From Kineococcus rhizosphaerae (GTDB lineage Bacteria > Actinomycetota > Actinomycetes > Actinomycetales > Kineococcaceae), in the NCBI RefSeq assembly GCF_003002055.1, contig NZ_PVZF01000001.1, positions 434,001-498,000 of the forward strand: a stretch of 64,000 nt of DNA. The letters run 5' to 3'. The translations under genes and the position numbers were made by a program. The notes below the pieces were generated by a model. That model was given only the letters and a program-made list of their open reading frames with translations, made no database searches and was not told the DNA's origin. Shown one piece after another: positions 1-8,579 of this stretch. The number at the start of each line of letters is the position of its first letter. The first letter of the stretch is position 1.

Positions 1-1535
1 GCCCACTCACGGCGGTCGGTCTCGAACCGGTCGCCGAACTGGTCACCGAACTGGTCGGCGAACTGGTCCTCGACGGCCGCGGGGCGGCGCAGTTCCGGAC
101 GACGGGCGGGGCCGCGGCCCTGGGCGGTCGCGCCGTTGGGAGCACCGAACTGATCGGACACGCGTTCCTCCGGAGTGCGAGCGGGACGTGCCTCGGGACG
201 GCCCTGACGAGGACGGACGGGGCGGTCCGAGGTCGTCACGGAGCGTACATCAGCCGTTACTCCAGTCGCAGGGGTTCGCGTGGCGCCCGACCGCATCGAG
301 GCCATCGTCCGCGCGAAGGAGTCGCTCTCGGTCGAGATCGGCCGGTGCGGGCGCACCGCGCGCACCTCGCGCACCTCGCGCACGGGGGCCTGCTGGCCGG
401 CGGCGAACATCGCCCCGAGGCGGTCGGTGCCCTCGGCGGCGTCGGCCGCGGCCAGGACGTCACCCAGCGAGCGGGGCGCGGCCTGCTCCATGCGCTCGGC
501 CTGCCGGCGGCGGACCTCGGCGGTCCGCTGCGCCCGCTGACGCTCGGCGTGGGCGCGCTCGGCCTGCTGACGCTCGGCCTGCTGACGCTGGATCAACTGC
601 TGCTGCATCCGCTCCTCTTCCAGGGCTCGTTCTGCGGCCTCGCGCTCGCGGGCGGCACGCTCGACCTCGGCGCGCTCGCGGGCGGCGCGCTCGGCCTCGG
701 CACGCTCGGCCAGCACACGCTCGGCCTCGGCACGCTCGGCCAGCACACGCTCGGCCTCGGCACGCTCGGCCTCGGCGCGCCGGCGTTCGGCGAGCTCGAC
801 CTCCGCACGCTCAGCCTCGGCACGCTCAGCCTCAGCCTGCTCGATCTCGGCCTGCGCCTGCTCCAGCAGGTCGTCCTCGAAGGCGACGACGGCCTGCTCG
901 GCCGCCTCCTGCGAGGTCGGCTCGGCTTGAGCGGTGTCACCCGTTTGCGCGATCACGACGGGGTACTCGGCATCCGCGGCCGGAACCTTGAGCCCGCCCT
1001 GCGCGGCGCCCTCACCGGTCGTCGGCGCGGTCGTCGGCCCGGTGGCCGACCCCGAGGCGCGCAGCACCTCCAGCAGCCCGGCACGGGCGGCTTCGAACTC
1101 GTGCGCCTGCTCGTCGGCGGCGACCTCACCGGCGACCTCACCGGCGAGCGCCGGGGCGCTCGGGGCGCTCGGGGCGCTCGAGGTGTCGGGACCGGTGGCG
1201 CTGCGGGCGGTGCTCTCGGCGGCGTCGGCGGCGGCGAGCAGGGCCTCGAAGTCGAGGGCCTCGCGCTGCTCCAGGCCGTCGGTGGCGGTGGTGGGGTCGG
1301 GCAAGGACTCTCCCGTGGAGTGGTCGGTGCGGGTTTCGGGGCCGGTCTCGGTGCCGGTGGGGGCGCCGGCGCCGTCCATCTCGACGGTCACCTCGTAGCG
1401 CTCCTTGCTGAAGAAGCCGGCGACGCCTCCGGAGCGGATGCGCTCGGCGCGCACGACGCGCGCGGCGCTGCCGTGCTGCTCGCGCACGGAGTTCAGGAGT
1501 TCCTGCAGGTCAGAGCCTTCAAGAAGCAAGTGCAT
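1..1535 (-). CDS. flhF: FlhF-like protein, N-terminal part (runs off left edge)
   Basis: This minus-strand frame is open from an ATG at 1535 to base 1, so at least 511 residues are present and the C-terminus is missing. The start lies 17 nt inside the end of flhA, the usual flhA-flhF order. The N-terminus, with a GFFSKERYEVTVEM stretch around residues 40-53, resembles the N-domain of FlhF, the SRP-type GTPase that sets flagellar position and number. No P-loop or GTPase G motifs occur in the visible part. The middle is a long Ala/Glu/Arg-rich predicted helix containing tandem ERVLAERAEA units, and the last visible segment repeats DQFG/DQFA. Ordinary FlhF is under 500 residues in total, so this linker is unusually long. 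Alternative: a protein sharing only the FlhF N-domain. Confidence 0.7.
   Translation of the reverse strand, partial: MHLLLEGSDLQELLNSVREQHGSAARVVRAERIRSGGVAGFFSKERYEVTVEMDGAGAPTGTETGPETRTDHSTGESLPDPTTATDGLEQREALDFEALLAAADAAESTARSATGPDTSSAPSAPSAPALAGEVAGEVAADEQAHEFEAARAGLLEVLRASGSATGPTTAPTTGEGAAQGGLKVPAADAEYPVVIAQTGDTAQAEPTSQEAAEQAVVAFEDDLLEQAQAEIEQAEAERAEAERAEVELAERRRAEAERAEAERVLAERAEAERVLAERAEAERAARERAEVERAAREREAAERALEEERMQQQLIQRQQAERQQAERAHAERQRAQRTAEVRRRQAERMEQAAPRSLGDVLAAADAAEGTDRLGAMFAAGQQAPVREVREVRAVRPHRPISTESDSFARTMASMRSGATRTPATGVTADVRSVTTSDRPVRPRQGRPEARPARTPEERVSDQFGAPNGATAQGRGPARRPELRRPAAVEDQFADQFGDQFGDRFETDRREW
661..800. repeat. Tandem repeats inside the flhF-like gene
   Basis: A 30-bp unit of the type cacgctcggccagcacacg plus ctcggcctcgg is repeated in tandem around 701-770, with shorter degenerate copies on both sides. 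On the minus strand it encodes repeated ERVLAERAEA-like units of a charged helix. Confidence 0.75.
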
Positions 1536-3573
1536 GGACACCGCTCACCGATCCAACCGTCTCGATCCGGGGGTGGTTGCTCACGTCGTCGTAGGACAGG
1601 ACGTGCAGGCGGCCCACGGCCACCTTCAGCAGGCGGCGCAGCGGGGCGCGCAGCGGGGGTGCGCACACCAGGACCGCGCTGATGCCCTGCCCTTCGGCAC
1701 GTTCGAGGCAGGAACTTGAGCCGGTCACCAGGTGCTCGGCGGTCAGGGCGTCCAGGGCGAGGCTGGCGCCGATCTCCCCGGGGCGCAGGGAGTCGGCCAG
1801 CTGCTGCTCCAGGAGCGGGTCCAGGGTGATGACGTGCAGGACGCCGTCCTGCTCGTGGACGGCCGCCACGGCCGGGCCCAGGGCGCGGCGGGAGGCCTCC
1901 ACGAGCCCGTCGAGGTCGGAACCGGCCTTGGCGCGCAGGGACAGCGCCTCGAAGATGCGCGCCAGGTCCCGGATCGGGACGGCCTCGTCGAGCATGGCCT
2001 GCAGGACGCGCTGGACCTCCCCGAGGGTGAGGACGGCGGGGGTGAGCTCGTCGACGACGGCGGGGTGGGTGCGCTTGAGGGCCTCCACGAGCGACCGGAC
2101 GTCCTCGCGGGACAGCAGGCGCGGGGCGTGGGTGCGCACGAGCTCACCGAGGTGGGTGATGAGGACGCTGGCGCGGTCGACGACGGTGGCGCCGGTGAGC
2201 TGGGCCTGGTGGCGCAGCTCGGCGGGGATCCACTTGCCGGCCAGGCCGAAGACGGGTTCGACGGTGCTGCGGCCGGGCAGGCCGTCGAGGTTGTCGCCCA
2301 GGGCCAGCACCTGCCCGGGCGGGGCCATGCCGCGGGCCACCTCGACGCCGGAGATGCGCACCGCGTAGGTGGACACGGGCAGGTCCAGGGAGTCGCGGGT
2401 GCGCACCGGCGGCACGACCAGGCCCAGCTCCAGGGCGATCTTGCGGCGCAGGGCGCGGACGCGCTCGAGCAGGTCGCCGCCGCCGGAGGTGTCGACGAGG
2501 TCGACCAGGTCGGGGGCCAGGACGACCTCCAGGGGGTCGACGCGCATCTCCTCGAGGAGGTTCTCGGCGGCCTCACCGGGGTTGACGGGGGCGGGGGCCA
2601 GCTCGGCCAGCGCGGCCTGGCGGGCGGCCGCCTTGTCGCGCTTGGCGATGCGGGTGGAGGCGTAGATCGCGGCGCCGCCGACGACGAGGAACGGCAGCTT
2701 CGGCATGCTGGGGATCAGGGCCAGGACGACGAGGGCGCCGCCGGCGATCTGGAAGGCCAGCTTCTGCGAGGACAGCTGCTTGATCGCCTCGGAGCCCATG
2801 TCACCGGCGCCGGTGGAGCGGGTGACGATGAGGCCGGTGGCCACCGACAGCAGCAGCGCGGGCACCTGGGAGACCAGGCCGTCACCGATGCTGAGCAGCG
2901 CGTACTTCTGGATGGACTCCGCCGGGCCGAGGCCGTGCTGGACCATCCCGATGGCGAAGCCGCCGATGAGGTTGATCAGCATGATGATGATGCCGGCGAT
3001 GGCGTCGCCCTTGACGAACTTCGAGCCACCGTCCATGGCGCCGTAGAAGTCGGCCTCGGCGGTGACGTCGGCGCGGCGCTGTCGGGCGGTGGCCTCGTCG
3101 ATGAGCCCGGCGTTGAGGTCGGCGTCGATGGCCATCTGCTTGCCGGGCATGGCGTCGAGGGTGAAGCGGGCGCCGACCTCGGCGACGCGCTCGGCGCCCT
3201 TGGTGATGACGACGAACTGGATGACGACCAGGATCAGGAAGATCACCAGGCCGATGACCAGCGATCCGGAGATCACGAAGTGCCCGAAGGCCTCGATGAC
3301 CTTGCCGGCGTAGCCGTCGGACAGCACCAGCCGCGTCGAGGCGACGTTCAGGCCGAGGCGGAACAGGGTCAGGACGAGGATCAGCGAGGGGAAGACGGAG
3401 AAGTCCAGGACCCGCTTGACGAACATCGTCATCAGCAGCGCCACGAGCGAGAGCGTGATGTTGAGGGCGATGAGGAAGTCCAGCAGCGCCGCCGGCAGGG
3501 GCACGACGAGCAGCAGGACGATGCCGACGACCCCCGCGGGGACCACCAGTTGCGAGAGGTTCGGAAGTCTCAC
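1519..3573 (-). CDS. flhA: Flagellar type III export gate protein FlhA
   Basis: FlhA (684 aa) forms the membrane export gate and the cytoplasmic nonameric ring that docks chaperone-substrate complexes. The N-terminal half (about 1-310) is a multi-pass membrane domain carrying the FHIPEP signature region around RLGLNVASTRLVLSDGYAG. The C-terminal half from about residue 350 is the soluble FlhA-C domain. Length matches the family. GTG at 3573 gives the canonical MRLPNLSQL N-terminus. Its 3' end overlaps the flhF-like start by 17 nt. A sigma-28-like promoter lies about 90 bp upstream, so flhA probably heads its own transcript. Confidence 0.96.
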   Translation of the reverse strand: MRLPNLSQLVVPAGVVGIVLLLVVPLPAALLDFLIALNITLSLVALLMTMFVKRVLDFSVFPSLILVLTLFRLGLNVASTRLVLSDGYAGKVIEAFGHFVISGSLVIGLVIFLILVVIQFVVITKGAERVAEVGARFTLDAMPGKQMAIDADLNAGLIDEATARQRRADVTAEADFYGAMDGGSKFVKGDAIAGIIIMLINLIGGFAIGMVQHGLGPAESIQKYALLSIGDGLVSQVPALLLSVATGLIVTRSTGAGDMGSEAIKQLSSQKLAFQIAGGALVVLALIPSMPKLPFLVVGGAAIYASTRIAKRDKAAARQAALAELAPAPVNPGEAAENLLEEMRVDPLEVVLAPDLVDLVDTSGGGDLLERVRALRRKIALELGLVVPPVRTRDSLDLPVSTYAVRISGVEVARGMAPPGQVLALGDNLDGLPGRSTVEPVFGLAGKWIPAELRHQAQLTGATVVDRASVLITHLGELVRTHAPRLLSREDVRSLVEALKRTHPAVVDELTPAVLTLGEVQRVLQAMLDEAVPIRDLARIFEALSLRAKAGSDLDGLVEASRRALGPAVAAVHEQDGVLHVITLDPLLEQQLADSLRPGEIGASLALDALTAEHLVTGSSSCLERAEGQGISAVLVCAPPLRAPLRRLLKVAVGRLHVLSYDDVSNHPRIETVGSVSGVHALAS

Positions 3574-3664
3574 TGCACCGCCTGTCGATCTCGGGCACCC
3601 GTTCGGGCGTCACTCGTCCAGCGGCCCGTCCGTGGCCCCGCTTCAGCCTTCCTGGCTACGCCCT

Positions 3665-3692
3665 CCTTCGGCACCCGCGGCGGTGTCCTTTA
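3665..3692 (-). promoter_or_regulatory. FliA/WhiG-like promoter of flhA
   Basis: On the minus strand TAAA (3692-3689, within TTAAAGG) is followed after 16 bp by GCCGAAGG (3672-3665). This matches the sigma-28/WhiG pattern TAAA-N15/16-GCCGATAA. A dyad CACCCG-TC-CGGGTG at 3696-3709 lies just upstream of the -35. Confidence 0.7.
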
Positions 3693-3761
3693 ACGCACCC
3701 GTCCGGGTGACGGGCGCCCGCGCCACCCGTGTCGCCCCGTGTCGCCCCGGGAACGCACGGA

Positions 3762-3788
3762 CCCCGCTCCCGCGCAGCGGGAACGGGG
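3762..3788 (-). terminator. Hairpin after the response regulator gene
   Basis: Arms ccccgctcccgc (3762-3773) and gcgggaacgggg (3777-3788) pair with one mismatch around a 3-nt loop, 26 bp past the receiver gene stop. It separates that unit from the flhA promoter. Confidence 0.6.
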
Positions 3789-3814
3789 CCGGGAGGACGG
3801 GCGGGTGGGCCGCT

Positions 3815-4204
3815 TCACCAGCCGGCGGCGGCCTCGGCGGTGCGCGTCAGGGCCTTGTCGATGGCGCCGGCGAGGGCGCTGACCACGAACGGCTTGGTCA
3901 GGTAGAGGGCGCCGAGCTCCTCACCGGCGGCGATGTCCTCGGGGCGCACACGGGCGGACAGGAAGATCGCGGGCAGGTCGGCGTGCTCGGGCTGGGCGCG
4001 CAGGGTGCGCAGGACCTCCAGGCCGGTCATGCCGGGCATCGCGACGTCCAGGACGACGACCTCGGGGGCCCCGCGGTCGGCGATGACGGCGAGCGCCTCG
4101 GGGCCGGAGGGGGCGGACACGACGCGGTGGCCGAGTCCTCGCAGCCGCAGCTCCACGAGCTGACGGATGTCGGGGTCGTCCTCGACGACCAGCACTCGGG
4201 CCAT
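3815..4204 (-). CDS. Single-domain response regulator (CheY-like receiver)
   Basis: A 129-aa stand-alone receiver domain with no output domain. Visible key residues are the acidic pair E9/D10, the phospho-acceptor D53 in VVVLDVAMPG, S83 in place of the usual Thr/Ser switch and K104 in LTKPF. ATG at 4204 has a good AGGAGGA Shine-Dalgarno. It lies 88 bp downstream of two sensor kinases in the same direction, so it is probably their phospho-partner. Single-domain receivers near flagellar genes can act like CheY on the switch, but that link is inference; no cheA, cheW or MCP gene is in the window. Confidence 0.88.
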   Translation of the reverse strand: MARVLVVEDDPDIRQLVELRLRGLGHRVVSAPSGPEALAVIADRGAPEVVVLDVAMPGMTGLEVLRTLRAQPEHADLPAIFLSARVRPEDIAAGEELGALYLTKPFVVSALAGAIDKALTRTAEAAAGW

Positions 4205-4292
4205 GGGGGTCCTCCTGGACCTGGTGGGGGGACGGGGAACGGACGCGGTGGGAGCGGTGGCGTGGTGGGCTCCCCCGGCCCATCGGCCGGGC

Positions 4293-6143
4293 TCAGCCGG
4301 TGCTGAGCCGCTCGCGCAGCCCCGGGTCCCGGGCCGCGGCGACGGGGAACGTGGCCCGCAGGGTCGCGCCGCCGCCGGGGGTGGGCTCGGCGACGATGCG
4401 CCCGCCGTGGCGCTCGACGATGCGCTGGCAGGTGGCCAGGCCGATGCCGTGCCCGGCCCGGCGGCCTCGTGCGTCGTCGGTGGAGGGGCCGGCGGTGGGA
4501 CCCGCGGAAGGGTCGGCGCAGGGGTCCGCAGCGGGGTCGGCGGCGGAGGTGAACATCCCGAAGACCCGGTGGCGGTGGGCGGGGTCGATGCCGCGGCCGT
4601 TGTCGACGACGGCCAGTTCCCAGCCGCCGGGCCGGTCCGCGACGCGGACCTCGACGCGGCAGGGGCGCCCGGGGTGGCGGTAGCGCACCGAGTTGCCCAC
4701 GAGGTTCTGCAGCAGCTGGCGCAGCAGGACGGGGTCGGCGCGGACGTGGGCGGCGGTGCCGGCGCCGTCGAGGCCGGTCTCGGTGTAGGCGATCTCGACG
4801 GCGCCGGCGGCGGCGCCGAGGTCCTCCACGACGTGGGACAGCACGTCGCGCACGGCGACGGGCCTCGCGGCGAACCCGGTGGAGTCGGCGCGGGCGTGCT
4901 CGAGGACGGCCTCGATGAGGCCCTGCATGCGCCGGGCGGCGCGCAGGGCGGTGCCGGTCCAGGCCGCACCCTGCGCGCCGAGGGCCTCGGCGTGGACGTC
5001 GAGGACGAGTTCGAGGTAGCCGATGACGGAGGTCAGCGGGGCCGCGAGGTCGTGGCTGGCGACGGCGGCGAGGTTGGCCAGGTCGTCGTTGGAGCGCCGC
5101 AGCCGCTCCCCCGCCTCCTCCAGCGCGTGGATGCGGGCCCGGTCGGCGGTGATGTCCTGCATGGCGACGACGGCCCCGATGACGGCGCCCGCCTCGTCGT
5201 GCAGGGCGCGGCCGGTGCAGGTGACGCGCACCGGGTCCGCGTCCCGGGGGGCGATGACGATCTCGACGCCGCGGACGTCCTCGCCGGCCAGGGCGCGCGC
5301 CAGGGGCACGTCGGCGGCGGCCAGCGGGGTCCGGCCGTCGGCGGCGTGCAGGCCGTAGGCGCGGGCGTGCTCGGTCGAGGGCATCCGCGGGTCGGGAGCC
5401 AGGCCGTGGATGCGGCGGGCGGTGGGGTTGAACACCGTCAGGGAGCCCCGGGCGTCGCAGGCCACGACGGCGACGCCGACGGAGTCGAGCAGGGCGGCGG
5501 TGAACTCCTCGCGCGTCTCCAGCTCGGTCAGGGTGTGCTGCAGCAGGTGGCGCTGCTCCTCGACCTCGGCGACGAGGTGGGCCTGGTCGCGGTGGCGGCG
5601 GCGGCGTTCGAGCAGGGCCATGACGACCCCGGCGAGGTCGCGCAGCCGCTCGACCTGCTCGGGGGTGAGGGTGCGGGGGGTGGAGTCGAAGACGCACAGG
5701 CCGCCCAGGTGGTGCCCGTCGGGGGTGATCAGGGGCGCGGAGGCGTAGAAGACCACCTCGGCCAGGCGGCCGTCGACCCACGCCGAGTCGCCGTAGCGGG
5801 CGTCGGTGCGGGCGTCGGGCACGACGACGACGTCGGGGTCGCCGAGGTTGCGGGCGCACAGGGACTCCGAGCGCGCGCAGTCGCCGCCGACGAACCCGAC
5901 GGCCGACAGCTGGCACTGGCGCTGGGAGTCGATGAGGTTGACGGTGGCGGTCGGCACACCGGCCAGGGCGGCGGCGATGCGCACGACGGCGTCGAGCTCG
6001 GGGTCGGCGGGGGTGTCCAGCAGGTCGTAGCCGTGCAGGGCGGCCAGGCGCAGGACCTCCACGCCGGGCGCGGGGGTGCCCGGGCCCGCGAGGAGGCGGG
6101 GGACGCGGTCGGCGGCCGGGGTGTGCTGGCGGGTGCTGGTCAT
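4293..6143 (-). CDS. GAF-PAS sensor histidine kinase (soluble)
   Basis: A 616-aa protein without transmembrane segments. Order: GAF domain about 30-185; short coiled-coil 185-215; PAS domain about 215-335; HisKA dimerisation domain with the H-box VASHDLAAPLTS (phospho-acceptor H364); HATPase_c domain with the N-box LLQNLVGNSVRY and a G-box NGRGIDP. A low-complexity ADPAADPCADPSAGP insert interrupts the ATP-lid region before the HGIGLATCQRI box. ATG at 6143 overlaps the stop of the upstream kinase gene (ATGA), so the two are translationally coupled. The paired kinases and the downstream receiver look like one signalling unit; the stimulus is unknown. Confidence 0.88.
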   Translation of the reverse strand: MTSTRQHTPAADRVPRLLAGPGTPAPGVEVLRLAALHGYDLLDTPADPELDAVVRIAAALAGVPTATVNLIDSQRQCQLSAVGFVGGDCARSESLCARNLGDPDVVVVPDARTDARYGDSAWVDGRLAEVVFYASAPLITPDGHHLGGLCVFDSTPRTLTPEQVERLRDLAGVVMALLERRRRHRDQAHLVAEVEEQRHLLQHTLTELETREEFTAALLDSVGVAVVACDARGSLTVFNPTARRIHGLAPDPRMPSTEHARAYGLHAADGRTPLAAADVPLARALAGEDVRGVEIVIAPRDADPVRVTCTGRALHDEAGAVIGAVVAMQDITADRARIHALEEAGERLRRSNDDLANLAAVASHDLAAPLTSVIGYLELVLDVHAEALGAQGAAWTGTALRAARRMQGLIEAVLEHARADSTGFAARPVAVRDVLSHVVEDLGAAAGAVEIAYTETGLDGAGTAAHVRADPVLLRQLLQNLVGNSVRYRHPGRPCRVEVRVADRPGGWELAVVDNGRGIDPAHRHRVFGMFTSAADPAADPCADPSAGPTAGPSTDDARGRRAGHGIGLATCQRIVERHGGRIVAEPTPGGGATLRATFPVAAARDPGLRERLSTG

Positions 6144-8476
6144 GCGCGGGCGCCTCCGACGCCGGGGTCCTCGGGGGTGTCGGTCGAGGTGTCCATCGAG
6201 GTGTCGATCGAGGTGTCGGTCAGGGTGAGGGTGAGCGTGGCGGTCGTGCCCTGGCCCTCCTCGGAGTCCAGGTCGATGCCGCCGCCGTGCAGACGGACCA
6301 GGTCGCGGGCGATGGTCAGACCCAGGCCGGTGCCGGGGACCTGCAGGAGGGCGGCGTTGGAGGCGCGGGCGAACCGCCCGAAGACGGCGCCGACCTCCGT
6401 GGACGGGATGCCCATCCCGTTGTCCTGCACCACGATGCGCACGTTGCGGAGGTGGCGTTCGACCCGCAGGCGGACCAGGGACCCGGCCGGTGAGAACTTC
6501 ACGGCGTTGTCGACGACGGCCAGCAGGGCGCGGTGCAGGTGGTCGCGGTCGCCGTGCACGCGCAGGCCGGTGAGCTCGTCGGGGGGTGTGGTGCAGCGCA
6601 CGGTGCCGCCGCCGCGGTGCCCGGCCGGGGAGCCGGACCCGACGGCGGCCAGGACGCCGGTGACGAGGTCGGCGACGGTGGTCTCGCCGGGCACCGCGAC
6701 GGTGGGGGCCGACTCCACGCGCGAGAGCAGCAGCAGGTCCTCGATGAGGGCGCGCAGGCGTTCGGTGTTGCGTTCGACGATGCCCAGGACGGCGGCGACG
6801 TCCTCGCCGACCTCCCCGACCGCGCCGTCGCGCAGGAGCTCGAGGTATCCGGAGATGGACGTCAGCGGCGTGCGCAGCTCGTGCGAGACGGTGGCCAGCA
6901 GGTCGGACTTGACCGACTCGACGTCGCGCAGCTCCCCCAGGAGCCGTTCCTGGGCGCGGTAGAGCCCGGCCAGCACGAGGGCGCGGGCGAGGTCGACGGC
7001 CACGGAACGGACCAGTTCGACCTCCTGGACGGTCCACTCGCGGGGCCCGGCGGCGTCGACGAGGGTCAGCAGCCCGTGCGGGCTGTCCCCCACGCCGATC
7101 GGCACCAGCAGCAGGGCCCGGGCGTCGCAACCGCGCAGGAAGGCGTCCAGGCCGGGTGAGCGGCCCGTCAGCGGGCGGGTGTCGGGGACGGCGTAGACGT
7201 CTCCGGAGGCGTGCAGCTGCCCCAGCCAGGCCCGGGAGTCGTCGAAGGCGGCGCTGACGTCGGCCGCGACCCCGGCCCCGGCCCCGGTCAGGGGGGCCAG
7301 GGGGCTGGCGGCCCACTCCCTGGCCACCGGCCCCAGGCCCGCGTCGTGGCCGGAGAGCTGCACCCCCGGCGGCTGGAGCATCCGCACCCAGACCCGGGCG
7401 AGGCCCAGTTCCTCGCCCAGGCGCGTGACCGCGACCTGCAGGGCGTCCTGGGCCACGAGCTGGTCGCGGACCTCGCGGCCGATGTCGCCGGCGAGGCGGT
7501 GCAGCCGGGCCGACTGCCCGGCGGCCTCCAGCAGCAGGTCGTTCTCCCGGGCCAGGTCGTTGACGGCCAGGGCGACGGCGCGGACCTCGGCCGGCCCGCG
7601 GGTCGGGTCGGCCTGGACCTGCGCCCCGTCCCGTCCGCCGTGCTGGGCGTCGAGGACCTCCACGAGGGCCCGCAACGGCTCCACCAGGGCGCACCGGGTC
7701 CGCCGGCCGGCACCGACGGCCACCGCGAGCGCCGCGGCCATGGTCAGGACGGTGAAGGCCAGGGCGCCGTAGCGGACCCGGTTCTCGGTGGTGGTGGCGT
7801 CGTGGCGCTGGTGGCGCACGAGGGCGTCGAGGCGCTCGTTGGCGTCGCGCACCTCGGCGAAGGCGGCGGCCTGGGCGGCGGCGCCGGCGGTGTCGGCCGC
7901 GCCGCGGTCGGGGTCGGTGAGGGCGATCCAGCTGTCGATGAGCCGGGACTGCTCGGCGAAAAGGCTGCGCTGCAGCGGGTCGGTGAGCAGCGCGTCGACG
8001 CGGGCGCGCCGCGCGGGCAGGGCGGCGACGGCGGCGGTCCAGGTGGTCGTGCCCCGGGGCCGGTCGGTGTCGTGCCGGTCGTGCCGGTCGTGCTGGTCGC
8101 GCACGGCGGTGTCGGCGTCGGTGAGGGTCAGCTGCAGGCCGGCGTTGGCGGCTTCGAGGCCGCGCAGCTGGGTCTCGCGGGCCCGGGAGGAGCCGGTGAC
8201 GAGCAGGCCGCCGGCGCCGCTGAGGCCGACGAGGAGCAGGAGGGCGAGGACGCCGCCGAGGACGCGGGTCAGGCGGGCCCCGACGGAGGTGGCCGCGGCG
8301 GCGGCGGCGCGTTCGTCGGTGCGGCGGCGGGTGCGGCCGTGGGCGGCGGCGGCGCTGCGCAAGGCTCCCGGCTGGGGCGTGGGCTGGGGCAGCAGCCGCG
8401 CGAGGTGCTCGCGGGCGCCGCTGTCGCGCACGCCGTGCTCGTCCGGCGCACCCTGCGCCTCACCCGGTCGGCCCAC
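6140..8476 (-). CDS. Membrane sensor histidine kinase with GAF domain
   Basis: A 778-aa sensor kinase. A basic N-terminal tail precedes TM1 (about 73-94); an extracytoplasmic, mainly helical CHASE3-like region runs to TM2 (about 238-257); then a HAMP-like linker, a GAF-like domain (about 330-500), HisKA with H-box VSHELRTPLTS (H532) and HATPase_c (NAVKFSP, DNGMGIP, GTGLGLTIA). The C-terminus carries a DTSIDTSMDTSTDT repeat. GTG at 8476 has no convincing Shine-Dalgarno but lies 8 nt from a sigma-28-like -10 element, so the mRNA is probably leaderless. The stop overlaps the next kinase gene. Confidence 0.85.
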   Translation of the reverse strand: MGRPGEAQGAPDEHGVRDSGAREHLARLLPQPTPQPGALRSAAAAHGRTRRRTDERAAAAAATSVGARLTRVLGGVLALLLLVGLSGAGGLLVTGSSRARETQLRGLEAANAGLQLTLTDADTAVRDQHDRHDRHDTDRPRGTTTWTAAVAALPARRARVDALLTDPLQRSLFAEQSRLIDSWIALTDPDRGAADTAGAAAQAAAFAEVRDANERLDALVRHQRHDATTTENRVRYGALAFTVLTMAAALAVAVGAGRRTRCALVEPLRALVEVLDAQHGGRDGAQVQADPTRGPAEVRAVALAVNDLARENDLLLEAAGQSARLHRLAGDIGREVRDQLVAQDALQVAVTRLGEELGLARVWVRMLQPPGVQLSGHDAGLGPVAREWAASPLAPLTGAGAGVAADVSAAFDDSRAWLGQLHASGDVYAVPDTRPLTGRSPGLDAFLRGCDARALLLVPIGVGDSPHGLLTLVDAAGPREWTVQEVELVRSVAVDLARALVLAGLYRAQERLLGELRDVESVKSDLLATVSHELRTPLTSISGYLELLRDGAVGEVGEDVAAVLGIVERNTERLRALIEDLLLLSRVESAPTVAVPGETTVADLVTGVLAAVGSGSPAGHRGGGTVRCTTPPDELTGLRVHGDRDHLHRALLAVVDNAVKFSPAGSLVRLRVERHLRNVRIVVQDNGMGIPSTEVGAVFGRFARASNAALLQVPGTGLGLTIARDLVRLHGGGIDLDSEEGQGTTATLTLTLTDTSIDTSMDTSTDTPEDPGVGGARA

Positions 8477-8483
8477 GCTGTTG

Positions 8484-8512
8484 CCATCGGCGGCCCGGGT
8501 ACCGACCTTGAA
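8484..8512 (-). promoter_or_regulatory. FliA-like promoter of the kinase pair (leaderless)
   Basis: Minus strand TTCA (8512-8509, in TTCAAGG), 17-bp spacer, then GCCGATGG (8491-8484). The GTG start codon at 8476 begins 8 nt from the last -10 base. Confidence 0.65.
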
Positions 8513-8525
8513 CGGGGCCCCGGGT

Positions 8526-8570
8526 GGACCGTCGACGCACCGGAGCTCCGTCCCGGTGCGTCGACGGTCC
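8526..8570 (-). terminator. Terminator after flhB
   Basis: A perfect 18-bp inverted repeat (8526-8543 and 8553-8570) with a 9-nt loop starts 10 bp past the flhB stop. It has no U-tract, as is common in actinobacteria. Confidence 0.8.
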
Positions 8571-8579
8571 CGCGCGGGA

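Noticed and set aside
1732-3693. Long plus-strand open frame opposite flhA
   Set aside because: It is a shadow frame: low-complexity Gly/Asp/Gln composition without domains, fully antisense to a well-conserved gene.
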